Of a stretch of DNA of 64,000 nt, positions 36,083 through 46,600 are shown one piece after another. The stretch covers positions 380,001 to 444,000 of the forward strand of contig NC_049564.1 in assembly GCF_013368755.1 (NCBI RefSeq), given 5' to 3'. Origin of the DNA: Talaromyces rugulosus. Its lineage: Eukaryota > Ascomycota > Eurotiomycetes > Eurotiales > Trichocomaceae. Position 1 is the first letter of the stretch. Each line of letters begins with the position of its first letter. The translations under genes and the position numbers were made by a program. Under the pieces are notes generated by a model. The model was not told the origin of the DNA. It saw only the letters and a list, made by a program, of their open reading frames with translations, and searched no databases.

Positions 36083-38147
36083 CTACTCTGGCGCAATCAC
36101 TGGCCCAACCCGCACATCGCCCTGGCTCATCTGCTTCTCAAACTCCTTGCGGATCTTCTCTTCTTTCTTCTTCTTCTTCTGCTCGCTCTGAAACCGGCCT
36201 TTGGTCCCGAAATGGAGCTTGGTGAGCATGTCCGCCGCCTGGCCCCGCGTCAGGTCGCCGGCTTCAATGTCCCCATCCCGGATCTTGCGTTTGTTTAGGA
36301 TTTTCAGCTGGCTGGGGGACGGTGGAGCCTGGCGCCATCTCTCTGCTGTCCTGATGGCAATCAAACTCATGTGTTGGACTGCAAACGTATCTGCCGCCCG
36401 GACCGCCTGCTCAAAGTCGGCCACTCGGCTCACCACCCGGGGTTTGGTGAGGAGCATCCGATCCGTTGAATTCATCCCGTATCGATGCACGCTCTTGATC
36501 ACAAAGGGCGGCCCAAACTGGTCATTGGTCTTTTCAATCGTAATCCACCCGGATTTCTCCGCTAGCGCATACAAGTCGGTATCAATCCGCACCCACGCGA
36601 ACTGGCTGAGGGATCGAATGTGGCGATCCGATTTTTCGTCTCGAAGAAGATCGAATATACTATCGTACGTGGTAAATGTCACGTCGACCTTGTCGCCGGG
36701 GAGTGGCTGGGCACGGTCTGCAAGTCCGTTGGCTAGGTGAAGCTGCCCTTGTCCTTGGCTCTCTTTCCTTTCCTTGATATCTTCCGCACTCTCTGTCGCG
36801 AGGACTTCCGATGGATCAAGCCCGAACAAGGTCGGAGTAGATATGATCCCAGTGTTTAATGTCGACACCATGTCAATGATATGGCAGTTCTCCTTTCCGG
36901 GATATAGCCGCAGCCCTCGCCCAATCATTTGGACGAGGAGACTCTTGGATCTTGTCGGCCGTGCAAGGACAATGCAGTCCACATTCGGAATGTCTGTTCC
37001 TTCCGTAAAGAGCCCGCAATTGAGCAGAACGGGGAACTTTCCCTCCTTGAAATCTTCTAGCTCTTGATTTCTAACCTGCCTGGCAGTAGTAGCAGTGATA
37101 TAACGGGCGTCGATACCATGCTTTCGGAAGTTGTTGGTCAGTGATCTCACGTGTTCCGTGTCAACACAGAAAACGAGGGTTGATTTCCGGTCTCCCGCAT
37201 TTGTGAGCCACGATCTGACAGTGAGATCATTGACTGTAGCAACATTGACCGCCTGGGACAAAGCCCTCGTCATGAAATCACCAGAAGAGTCCTGAGAGAC
37301 CCGAGAGAGATCGACGTTGGTCTTGACCGTAGTAAACACAGCATCTGCCAACCATTTATCCCCAATCATTTCAATGTAGCCCTTGTGATAGACAATATGG
37401 TCAATGGCAGACCCCAGCTTCAACCCGTCATATCTAAAGAAAGTCGCAGAGACCCCAACAAGCGCCGGCGCATTGTCAGATGCTTCTTGTAAATTAAAGT
37501 AAGCGAGCGCCTCCCTGTACTGAGGAGCGACGATATGATGTGCTTCATCGACCAAGACGAGTTTAAATCGACTAGGGTCAAACTTTTCGATTCGTTCCTT
37601 TGAGACTAAACTCTTTATTGACGCGACCGTTATGTCTGCCGCGCCAGACGCCTTCGTTGCACCCATCTCAATTTCCACCGTCTTGTCTGGATACGCGAGT
37701 CGGCAGTGGTGCGCAGCCTGCTCGACTAGCTCCTTGCGATGGGCGATGATGATTGTTTGGTCCCCCGTGCCATTTCGTGGTGGGATGTGGCCGATTAATT
37801 GGGTGAAGATGATCTATTGCACGAGTAACTCAATCAGCATTTGCGCGCAAAAGATTGGACCTTTCCGAACATACCGTTTTACCAGACCCGGTGGCTAATG
37901 ACAAGCCTAATCGGTTATGCCCCTGTCCAAGATGGTCTAACACACTTTGTATGGATTCTTCCTGGTAATCGCGAAGTTGGATGCCACCCAGTGGATTTGC
38001 CCCCGGTGGGTTTGTAGCTGGGGTGGAGACAAGGCGCTTGGAGGCCAAGCATGGCGGCAGTCTTGTGCGGATGCTATTTAATCGTACAGGCCTCACATAC
38101 AGCCCTGAAGCTATATGAGCCGTCCATTGTCGTAAAAGAGGCTCCAT
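36083..38147 (-). CDS. Mitochondrial DEAD/DEAH-box helicase (Irc3-like)
   Basis: Exons 37875-38147 and 36083-37813 total 2004 nt, giving 667 aa. The first ~45 residues are basic and lack acidic residues ([30 protein letters not shown]), a likely mitochondrial presequence. Helicase motifs run in order: Walker A ATGSGKT (residues 85-91, ending at the intron), DEAH in [12 protein letters not shown] in VGVSATFFR, then the C-terminal RecA lobe with [16 protein letters not shown] and motif [15 protein letters not shown]. The layout matches Irc3, a superfamily 2 enzyme for mitochondrial DNA maintenance. The start is the first ATG of the frame. The gene is divergent from the SANT-protein gene, with 287 bp between starts. 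Confidence 0.88.
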
Positions 38148-38434
38148 GCGCGGGGGATTATAATGCAAATTCCGAGTTGTCGTCGTTGACTGCGCGCAAG
38201 TCGGGCGGCCTGACAAACAATGCAAACACTTATCTTATCGGCATGAGCATTTTCTTTCCATCATACCAGCACCTGGTGCAAATGCCTTTCTTTTGGTTCT
38301 TGGTCCTGCATGCTGCTTACATACTGAGATGACCTCGTATGTAAATCATGCATCGCGCCCTTTTGCATTGTTGAATTCGTTTTCTTCTCCCTTCGCCTCC
38401 CGCGCCATCCTACTGCGAAAGATTCCGCATTAAT

Positions 38435-40363
38435 ATGAGCACGAACGAGAATGATTCCGGTATAGACCAAGATTACGACTACATTTTTGGACCGTTTCAA
38501 AATGCAGCGGCGCATTATTCTTCCGATTCATGGCGAGGTTCTTCGCCCGATTTGCCTCAAGGCGATAAAAACGACGAGGTAGCACCTGAGCATGCTCAAG
38601 CTGCAGTGGAGGAAGGAGGAAAAGAATACCAAGAGCAAGAAAAAGAAGACCACCAAGTAGGGGAAGAAGAAGAAGAAGAAGAAGAATCAGTAGAAGGGGA
38701 AGAATGGATAGACGAAAGTTCAGAAGATGAGGCAGGAAGGGAGCGATACTACCAGGGAAGCAGACAAGCAATACTTTCTAAATCGGTCCTACGGCAGAAC
38801 CAAAGGCAATGCCTGACTAAGGAATGTGTGAAAGCATATCAGACCTTACTCAATGACATGCACGTTGACGCCGACTACGAGCCTAACACGCCGGAAGAGG
38901 AATTGTCTCTCGTTACTACAAAGGTTGGCTTGACTCAGTGGACGAAAAGAGAAGAGGACAATTTCTTCATAGCTTTAGCGCGCAAGGGAAAGAACAGCGT
39001 CGAAAAAATCACACAACACGTTCAGTCAAAGTCCCAGTTAGAAGTGCAGGAGTATATTAGCCTTCTGCAGAACGCTGTGCAAGAAACTGGTGAAGAAAAC
39101 CAAGACGAGCTTATTAGGTCATTCGACATACCAGCCGCTGTAGAGATTAGTGAAGAAACCGACGAGGTTCTTGACCATCTTGCAGAACATGTTTCGATTC
39201 TGGACCAACGTACGAAGTCGATTGAGGGCAGAGAAAAGCACGGGCGTGACACTTGGCTCATCGACTCAAAGACGGCTTCAAGGATCGACGATGGTGACGA
39301 ACCAGACAAACCTGATGCTTTGAAACCTGGAATATCGTCCGTCGCCGAACTCTTCGATTTGACGGAATGGGTTCGGCTATCTAGGAAAATATTCATGAAT
39401 TCCGGCACATCTCGGTTCGAGGACAACTGGAGGAACCTCGCCTTCAAAGACGAGAGCCCATCTCTTACAGCAGACGCTTTTACGGATCTTCACGATCATG
39501 CGATGAGCATCACTCGGCACCTAGTTGAAATTTCCCTCTTATTTGCACAAGATCGATTGGCAAGGGTTTTGCACGTTGAACACGAACGACAAGTCAAAAA
39601 AAGCGACGTTTTGAAAGCCCTGAGTGCTCTAAACATGAAGCCTAATGCATTTCACCATTTTATCGGCGTTGCACGGCGACTGCAACTTGACGTCGCAGAT
39701 ATCTCAAACAAGAGAGGCAGGAATAATCGCTACCTCTCATACGACGAGGTCGAAAAGGTCCTATCTAGGAAGCGTCGACATGGTTCTGCGCGGTCGAGAA
39801 GGGGCTCTGTTTCTCGGGGACGGACCAGCGGAAAATCGGAAAGGAATTTTGACGAAGACGACGACCTTTACTTGTCTCCACATCTTAGTGAAAGTGAAAT
39901 GGCAGAAGGGGAAGGCTCGGATGAGGAAGTGCTCTCCGTCTTGGACGATGATGACCAATTTCATTCCTCCATCGAAGACATCAACCAATCGAGGATTCAT
40001 GCAGCGGAACATGAAGCCAGCGATGACGACCACTGCAGAACCGAAGCCGAAGCCGAAACCGAAATCGAACGGCACATTGACGAATACACCGAATTCATCG
40101 ACCAAGAAGCCAGCAAGGACGACGAACTAGCTCTTCGTCAGCTACTTCAGTGTCCCGAGATAGATGACCTTCCACCGATTGTCAAAGCGGAACAAGATGA
40201 AGCCCCTCCGATGCCAGAAGTTGAGTCCAAGAAAAGGCACAATGACGACGTGGATTGGAAGGATGGACTCGTTTATCAGGCTGAATGGGAGGCTTTTGGG
40301 CCGAATTTGCAGCAGGTTGATGAGGCTATTGCGAAAAACCACAAGAAAAGACGTCTTGAGTAA
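38435..40363 (+). CDS. SANT-domain protein resembling RNA polymerase I factor Rrn5
   Basis: A single exon of 642 aa. An acidic N-terminus (long Glu runs at residues 76-93) precedes a conserved block with a SANT/Myb-like repeat at about 165-212 (VGLTQWTKREEDNFFIAL … ITQHVQSKSQLEVQEYISLL). A central helical segment resembles a histone fold (LARVLHVEHERQVKKSDVLKAL). The C-terminal third is Ser/Asp/Glu-rich with basic stretches. The architecture fits Rrn5, a subunit of the upstream activation factor for rDNA transcription in the nucleolus; the family match is from pattern memory. Other SANT chromatin proteins are possible. Confidence 0.72.
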   Translation: MSTNENDSGIDQDYDYIFGPFQNAAAHYSSDSWRGSSPDLPQGDKNDEVAPEHAQAAVEEGGKEYQEQEKEDHQVGEEEEEEEESVEGEEWIDESSEDEAGRERYYQGSRQAILSKSVLRQNQRQCLTKECVKAYQTLLNDMHVDADYEPNTPEEELSLVTTKVGLTQWTKREEDNFFIALARKGKNSVEKITQHVQSKSQLEVQEYISLLQNAVQETGEENQDELIRSFDIPAAVEISEETDEVLDHLAEHVSILDQRTKSIEGREKHGRDTWLIDSKTASRIDDGDEPDKPDALKPGISSVAELFDLTEWVRLSRKIFMNSGTSRFEDNWRNLAFKDESPSLTADAFTDLHDHAMSITRHLVEISLLFAQDRLARVLHVEHERQVKKSDVLKALSALNMKPNAFHHFIGVARRLQLDVADISNKRGRNNRYLSYDEVEKVLSRKRRHGSARSRRGSVSRGRTSGKSERNFDEDDDLYLSPHLSESEMAEGEGSDEEVLSVLDDDDQFHSSIEDINQSRIHAAEHEASDDDHCRTEAEAETEIERHIDEYTEFIDQEASKDDELALRQLLQCPEIDDLPPIVKAEQDEAPPMPEVESKKRHNDDVDWKDGLVYQAEWEAFGPNLQQVDEAIAKNHKKRRLE

Positions 40364-40772
40364 ACCGTGTCCATAACAGCTTGAATTGTTATATACATGT
40401 AACATATACGGAAAAGAGATGTGCAGCTACTAGTCGATCTAGAGAACAAAGGCATCAGCAATATGTCCTTAATAGATATTAGAAAGACAAATAATTCAAA
40501 AAGAAATTATTAAAATATACTTTAAATCTTTTAAATTAAAAGAGTATAATCGGATCTTTTCATCACCAAGTTTTATCCTACTAATCAATTGATAACACTA
40601 ACAGAGAAGAGAATAATATCTTAAATCAGAATAGTGTTCACCTTTATTATCTAGTACCCAGTCTATTGATATAGAGAAATTATATACGTTGGTATATCAA
40701 CTATCTCCCTCCCTACACATTTTGCAGGGACAGGGTATCTAGGCAAGTTGGAACACCTTCGGCTTAAGATAT
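40364..40772. other. Short intergenic region, AT-rich
   Basis: 3' flanks of two convergent genes. 40490-40560 is almost pure A/T. No gene is seen. Confidence 0.5.
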
Positions 40773-42760
40773 CTACTTCTCACTAGTGTGCCTCCTAGCG
40801 GTCAGATTCTCTACGGGGGCATCGACCCTATAGTTCATGGTCGTGCGCAGATCGTCCAGGAAGAAGCACGCGAGACATGCCATAACACCGAAGGGGATCG
40901 CGATGTAGTAGACGACGTGCAGTGAGTCCGCGTACGCCTGCTTCATGGCCACCGTCGCCGCGTCGATGATGGTGGAGTTGACTCCCGGAATTGCGGATAG
41001 CTCTGCTGTATCCTGCGCCGTTAGAGCGCTGATGAACGCCGAGACATGGTCAACCGCCAGGCCCGCTTTGATAACGGCGCTGCCTATGTCAGCGGGCAAC
41101 TTGACACCGAGGTCAGAACTGTATGCCGCGCTGAAGATGGCCGTGAACACCGTTGCACCAACCGCTCGCGTGGAGGTCGTGACGGCGGTGGCAGTGGCGA
41201 TCAGATGATGCGGTGTCGAGAGTTGGACGCCTGCTACGATGAGTACGAGCGGAGCGCCAAAGCCGAGACCAGCGAGGCCAGCAAATATGAGGGATCTCAG
41301 GTTATCGCGAGGCTGGACGGTAGCGAGGCCGACAAGTCCGGCGGTGTATATTAGGAAGCCTGCGAAAAGCGGCGTGCGAATGGACCTGGACCGCATGCTC
41401 CAGTAACCCCATAGAGCGGTGGACAAGCCCGAGACGACCCAGAAAGGCAGTCCGCGAATGGTGAGCAGGAAAGGGTCTTGCTCGAAAAGTTCAGATGTCC
41501 TAGTGTTGTTAGGCTGCTTGTGTGATGAAAAGAGAATATGGATGAGATACTCACATGATCGGAAAAAAGATGACATATGAGAACAACATTATGCCTTCGA
41601 TCAACATGAGGACAATGCAGATGGCAAACGTGCGGCCACCTTGGAAGAGCTCATGATGCAGAATGCCTGTCTTTGTACCTTTCCACTGATAGACGCCAAA
41701 GCCAATGAGAGTTACCAGCCCGATGATCAGTAAAGACAGTACATGGGCGTTGGTCCATGAGAAGAGCCCGCCTCCGAGGTTGAGCGCGACCAGGGTCAAG
41801 GTGAGACCGGCTGTGAGTAGACCAAATCCCGGTAGGTCCAGGTGTGTGAGCTTTTGCCAGAAGGTGAGGTGGTCGAGCCGAGTATGTCGCGTTGGGGGTC
41901 GGTAGCCAAAGAAGATGCCGATTGCAGTCATGCCCCAGAGGGCCATTTGCACCCACCGTTGACGGTTAGCTTTGAATACCTAGATAGGAATGTAGCCGAC
42001 TTACATAGAATTTCTTCCAACCGTTCACCTCATCTGCCTCAGTGAATGACCCGATAACCAATGGACCAGCCACCGCACCGAGACAAGCGGCGATATTCAT
42101 CCCCGCCTGAGACACTAATCCAAGTGTCAATACACTGCCTGCAGATGGATGGATAAGGGCATCACCATCACTTACTAGGCCTCCATTGCCGCGGCAAGAT
42201 CTCACTCGGTACGGCAAAAGCCAAACCCACAGACGAAAAGCCAACGCCAATGAGTATCGTAGCCCCGATCAGCCGGTAAATGTCCGTCGAACCGGGTGCA
42301 ATGGCCGCGCCAATGAACGAAATGGCCGAAGTCCCCACGAGAAGCAGCTTGCGCGCCTGGAACATATCGGACGTAGAGGAGACGAGAGGAGAGATGACAG
42401 CTTGCATGAGTGTAAGGGAGTTGGAGATCCAGGTCTGGGCTTGAACGTTGTTGAGGGAGGTGCCGATGTACGAGAGCTTTGGTTTCATGGTCAATCAATC
42501 TTCTTGCGGGAAAATGGGAGCTTGCTTACGACGGAAGGAGGGCCTTGAAGGGCAAACGTCTGAACGAAATTCATTACGAACATGGAGGCTAGAGCGATCC
42601 ATGTTCGTAGGTGGATGACAGGTTCTTCATCGACATCGTCATAAACGAGGTTCTCCGTAGGAGGACTCGTGGATTTTTCGAGGTCTCCGATGTTGATGCT
42701 TTCAACCCGGGAAACTTCAAGTGGCATATGGGCGTGTTCTTTGGTGGTGGGTTCGCCCAT
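40773..42760 (-). CDS. MFS multidrug/siderophore-type transporter (TRI12-like, 14 helices)
   Basis: Five exons (42530-42760, 42176-42476, 42005-42138, 41555-41979, 40773-41499) total 1818 nt, giving 605 aa. A hydrophilic N-terminus of ~55 residues is followed by many hydrophobic helices and an amphipathic loop (YRPPTRHTRLDHLTFWQKLTHLDLPG) characteristic of TRI12/siderophore-iron members of the DHA2 group. Exon 4 begins after TATCTAG, the only acceptor keeping the frame (FYVFKANRQRWVQMALWGM). It is likely a plasma-membrane proton antiporter. It is divergent from amidase 1 across a 710-bp region and probably exports or imports a compound linked to that locus; the substrate is unknown. Confidence 0.88.
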
Positions 42761-43070
42761 GTTGAAATGTCAGTTGGAACACTGTACCAGTTACGCAAGC
42801 GGCTATAGATTGACTAAGGCTCAGCAAGAACGTTCCCGGTTTACTGGTGAATAGGAATTCAACAGATGGCCAGGGGGGTCATCGCCTGTTAAAATATATC
42901 CCAGATGGCTCTTTGATGCAAGATCTGGTTTAAGTTGGTGCGCAGGGATCTAAACTGGAGAGGTCCAAGTGTAATATTCGACAAGCACGAAATGTATTGA
43001 CATTTCATGGAAGAGGTTCACACCAGCGATAAGGACGTGGATAGGTTATCAATACCACTATCAACAATCA

Positions 43071-43083
43071 CGGATATGAGCCG
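43071..43083. promoter_or_regulatory. CGG-N7-CCG site, candidate Zn2Cys6 operator
   Basis: CGG-ATATGAG-CCG. The same arrangement with the same 7-bp spacing occurs in the promoter of amidase 2 at 52809-52821. Inverted CGG triplets with fixed spacing are typical of zinc-cluster dimers, and such a regulator is encoded 5 kb away. Confidence 0.4.
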
Positions 43084-43103
43084 GATTTCACGCGGCGGAG
43101 ATC

Positions 43104-43133
43104 TGCGAGCGTCGGAAATTTGCGAGTGTCGGA
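43104..43133 (+). repeat. Direct repeat TGCGAG(C/T)GTCGGA x2
   Basis: Two 13-bp copies, identical at 12 positions, start at 43104 and 43121. Both contain CGG(A), a half-site for zinc-cluster proteins. They lie in the transporter/amidase 1 promoter, about one and a half helical turns apart. Confidence 0.6.
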
Positions 43134-43201
43134 GAGACATCCGGATTCTACTAGAGAAACCATCCTATCTACGAGTGGAACTCCTGTGTTAACCCGTTAA
43201 A

Positions 43202-43393
43202 AGATATCATGAGGGAAATCACTATTTCCTACCGTCATGTCCATACTTTTCGGGTACTCTGTCTTTGTATTGCTTCGCCATAGAGGAAATCTACGTACCG
43301 CTATTGTTTAACGGCTTCTCAGACCCCTGCAAGAGTGTGGATACCTGCTCCATATTTTTGGATTTGGAAAAGACACCTCTAGTTAGCGTCTAG
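43202..43393 (+). other. Peptide-like block A shared with the amidase 2 promoter
   Basis: In one plus-strand frame this reads YHEG…LYCFA…GFSDPCKSVDTC… to a stop at 43391-43393. There is no in-frame ATG between the preceding stop (43190) and the conserved part. At DNA level 43266-43278 and 43315-43351 match 52894-52906 and 52940-52977 with few differences, nearly all at third codon positions in this frame. It could be a decayed copy of the small ORF at 52839-53033, an exon of an unannotated leader, or a shared regulatory or mobile remnant. Confidence 0.4.
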
Positions 43394-43470
43394 CGCCTAG
43401 TATAAAGGGTGGTTAAGTAGCTCTGTGACGGCTGGGATAGAGATACATCTCTACGACAATTGCTGTTAAA

Positions 43471-45201
43471 ATGGCAAATACCTCTTTAGAAGCGCCTTGG
43501 GTACCCATCACCCGTCGCAAGCAAGGCGATCGGGATGCCTGCATCCCAACACAATGGCACATACCCTCCTTGTACTTGCCTAAGGACCCTCCGCGCTTCG
43601 AGGACGGACTTCAAAGTGTACTAGATGTCCCTTCGAAAATTTTGTCCCAGGAAGAAATCAAGATCACCGAGGACTACACCGTCGCCACGCTCCTTGAGGC
43701 TATATCACGCAAAACGTTCTCCACCGAGAAGGTGATAGACGCTTTTTGTCATCGTGCAGCGGTGGCACACCAGTTGACGAATTGCTTGACCGAGCCCTTA
43801 TTTATGCAAGCCGCAGAACGTGCGAGGTTCCTGGATCAATACCTGGAAGAGCATGGGTCCACTCTAGGCCCTTTGCACGGCTTACCAGTCAGTGTCAAAG
43901 ATACTTTCGATATAAAAGGAGTCGATAGCTCCACAGGTTTGGCGGCATTGTGCTTCAAGCCGGCAGACAAAAATGCACCTCTAGTGGATCTCCTATTGTC
44001 GCTGGGAGCAGTCATTTTGGCCAAGACCAATGTGCCGCAGGCCTTGTCAAGTCTCGATAGCATAAACAATGTCTTTGGAAGAACGATGAATCCCGCCAAC
44101 CGACTGTGCACTGCTGGTGGAAGCTCGGGAGGGGAGGGTGTCATGGTGGCCATGAAGGGCTCTCTCGTCGGGTTTGGCACTGATCTTGGTGGTAGCGTCA
44201 GAATCCCAGCCATGGCGAATGGAGTTTATAGTTTCAAACCGAGCAACTTGAGATTACCATATGGAGGACAAGCAGTTTTGGTGACCGAAGGCACGTCCAG
44301 ATTAGGCGTGCAACCAGTGGCAGGTCCGCTGGCGCGGAGCATCGATGATATCAACTTTGTCATGCAAGAGCTGGTGCCACGGGCCAGCCTATGGGGCGAA
44401 GATTGTGTGTTTGGTGAGTATGCTCAAGGACACCTCCAAGGAGCTGGGCCGGACGGAGAGGTTGTCATCGGTGTGCTGCGATGTGACGGGAACTGCACCC
44501 TACTACCACCCGTGGACCAAATTCTTTCTGAAGTTGCATCGAGCCTGAAACAGCATCCGAATATCAAGGTGGTCGAAGTATCGACTCCAACGGCGTGGAC
44601 ACAATCACAGAGTACCATGAGCAAGCTGATGGGCATCGATGGTGGCGTCCTCATGGGAAAGCTCTTGGATTCCATGCAAGAACCACTGGTTCCCTGGATG
44701 CAGTCGAGATTCAGAATCAGCAAACCCTGCCCGCTTACAGAAGTGACTCAGCTACAAACTCGACGCGCAGAGCTCGAGAACGAGATGCTACAGATTTGGT
44801 CAGAAGTGGACAAATATGGTAGGAGGACGAGGAAACTCGACGCCATAATTTGCCCTGTGGCACCTCACCCTGTGCCCGAGATTGAGAGATACGACGCTTT
44901 AGGTTACACGAGCTCGTTTGTTATGTTTGATTATCCTGCAGGCACTATCCCCATCAGAGACGTGGTCGAGCAAGATCTTCATCTGGGACAGCCATTCGAG
45001 GGCGAGTCGTTGAGTAGCTGGGACGATTCCTGCCGAGCGCTGTGGGATGAGAAAACTGTCAACAGGAAAGTATACCTGGGCACCCCGCTGAGCGTACAAG
45101 TTGTTGTGCCGCGACTCGAGGATGAGAAACTAGGAAGAGTTATGGCGTTGATCGATGGAGTGGTGAAAGGCCGCTCAACCAGTCCCAAACTTCCAGAATG
45201 A
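43471..45201 (+). CDS. Amidase 1 (amidase-signature family)
   Basis: A single exon of 576 aa. The amidase-signature triad is present: Lys143 (LPVSVKDTFDIKG), a cis-Ser in TAGGSSGGEG (about 218-219) and the nucleophile Ser242 in GTDLGGSVRIPA. The N-terminal ~65 residues (ITRRKQGDRD … SKILSQEEIKITEDYT) resemble fungal acetamidase-type enzymes, as does the total length. It should hydrolyse an amide to a carboxylic acid and ammonia in the cytosol; there is no signal peptide. The substrate cannot be predicted. It is divergent from the TRI12-like transporter. It differs strongly from amidase 2 in sequence and intron content. Confidence 0.92.
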   Translation: MANTSLEAPWVPITRRKQGDRDACIPTQWHIPSLYLPKDPPRFEDGLQSVLDVPSKILSQEEIKITEDYTVATLLEAISRKTFSTEKVIDAFCHRAAVAHQLTNCLTEPLFMQAAERARFLDQYLEEHGSTLGPLHGLPVSVKDTFDIKGVDSSTGLAALCFKPADKNAPLVDLLLSLGAVILAKTNVPQALSSLDSINNVFGRTMNPANRLCTAGGSSGGEGVMVAMKGSLVGFGTDLGGSVRIPAMANGVYSFKPSNLRLPYGGQAVLVTEGTSRLGVQPVAGPLARSIDDINFVMQELVPRASLWGEDCVFGEYAQGHLQGAGPDGEVVIGVLRCDGNCTLLPPVDQILSEVASSLKQHPNIKVVEVSTPTAWTQSQSTMSKLMGIDGGVLMGKLLDSMQEPLVPWMQSRFRISKPCPLTEVTQLQTRRAELENEMLQIWSEVDKYGRRTRKLDAIICPVAPHPVPEIERYDALGYTSSFVMFDYPAGTIPIRDVVEQDLHLGQPFEGESLSSWDDSCRALWDEKTVNRKVYLGTPLSVQVVVPRLEDEKLGRVMALIDGVVKGRSTSPKLPE

Positions 45202-46600
45202 GATAGTATTTAGTAAATATGGCGCTCTCCAATGACCAAAATTTCCACCAGGCTCTTGAAATGACCCTCAAGGAAGTAGATAGACTAGGGAATAGTGTTA
45301 CAGAACGGTATTCTGACGATCATGTAGCGACTCGATAGCTAATTAGGGGTCCAACCTTCAACCCGAGGAACACTGTTTAATTAACTTAAGGATTTATCTA
45401 GCCGTTCTCGCGCGCGCCTTTGTATAAGTCATCCTAGCGATAACAGATAGCCAGGCACAGGTAGTCGACTTTCAAGTCTGCAAGTTTGGTATTCATCTTG
45501 GAAAAGCTAATACTTGTAGAAAGTCGAGGCAAGATTGGAAACAAAGTACGCAACAATCCAAGAACAGGTGGCGAGGGAAAAACAGTCGAGCGTCAGGCTC
45601 AGTGGATCTTTTGGTAATCTGAGACTGACTCGACGTGAGAGACCGGCGACGGATAAGGGACTCGCAGATTTCCGACACATATCTGATATATCGGACTTAT
45701 GAGGGTCCGGGGGTTGGCCGTAGGACGAAAAACAGAAGCGGGGTTTTACATTCCGATTTAAAACCTTCAAACTCTTCGTACATATGTAGGCTATATGTAA
45801 CATTTAAGTGCGATGGCGGACAGCCACGGCCGAAATCCATCGCCGCTTTTACGCATTCTCATGTTCACCCTCGCTCACGGATCCCATGCTGAGCAAATGG
45901 CGCTGCTTACGGAGCCATTGGGGGCGCTCACGGAACAGACGCCTTCACCGTGGATTGCTGGTTAGGGGAGGCGGAAAATTGATCCCTCAAAATCCCCAGA
46001 CGGTGAAAGCTAGTATAGTATGTGTTCAATTGTGTTGTGGGGTAATTATACTTTGTCGGTTCTTGGCCGATGTCCCCGAATCGTTCATGCCACAGCGTTT
46101 CTGACGATTTGAGAACGTTTTCATGCGTTGATTTCTTGGGCTTCTGTTTCCTGCCCTTGCTGCGTTCTTCAGGCTTCGAATCGGCTTCGTGTGGCCTTCG
46201 AGTTGTTGTACAGGTAATTGTTGCCTTGGCCATCTCTGGCACAGCCTCCAGGAATACGAGTATTGGGCGAGAGCTAATTCGCTCTCACTCTTTCAAGGGC
46301 AAAGATGCACCCGCGTGTATCAGTCCATCGTCCTCTTTGGCGGAAGCTGAATCCAGCTTACCTGATATGAGGTAGGATGCGCTTCGCGTCTCGTATGTTA
46401 TTATATTCCCTCTGCGTCGCGTGATTAGCGTTGTTGGCTATGGGAACTCGCCTTGTGCGCCACGTCGCCCCAGATACTAAAGATTAAAATCTACTTGGGT
46501 TGCCATCCTGTGTTCTAGTCGAGGTAATTTTGAATATTGAACTCAGGTCTGCACATTACTGATTCTCGTATTAAATCGTTTCTAAGATTTACTAGTTCTT
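45202..46600. other. Intergenic region, no gene seen
   Basis: About 1.4 kb between the amidase 1 and arrestin-like genes. Short frames on both strands (for example 45928-46242 minus, 104 aa) have no recognisable domain. Confidence 0.5.

Larger units (their letters stand above)
42761..43470. promoter_or_regulatory. Bidirectional promoter: MFS transporter / amidase 1
   Basis: A 710-bp divergent region. It contains a CGG-N7-CCG inverted site (43071-43083), two direct repeats of TGCGAG(C/T)GTCGGA with 17-bp period (43104-43116 and 43121-43133), two CCGGAT motifs flanking them, and a block shared with the amidase 2 promoter (43266-43351). Confidence 0.6.
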
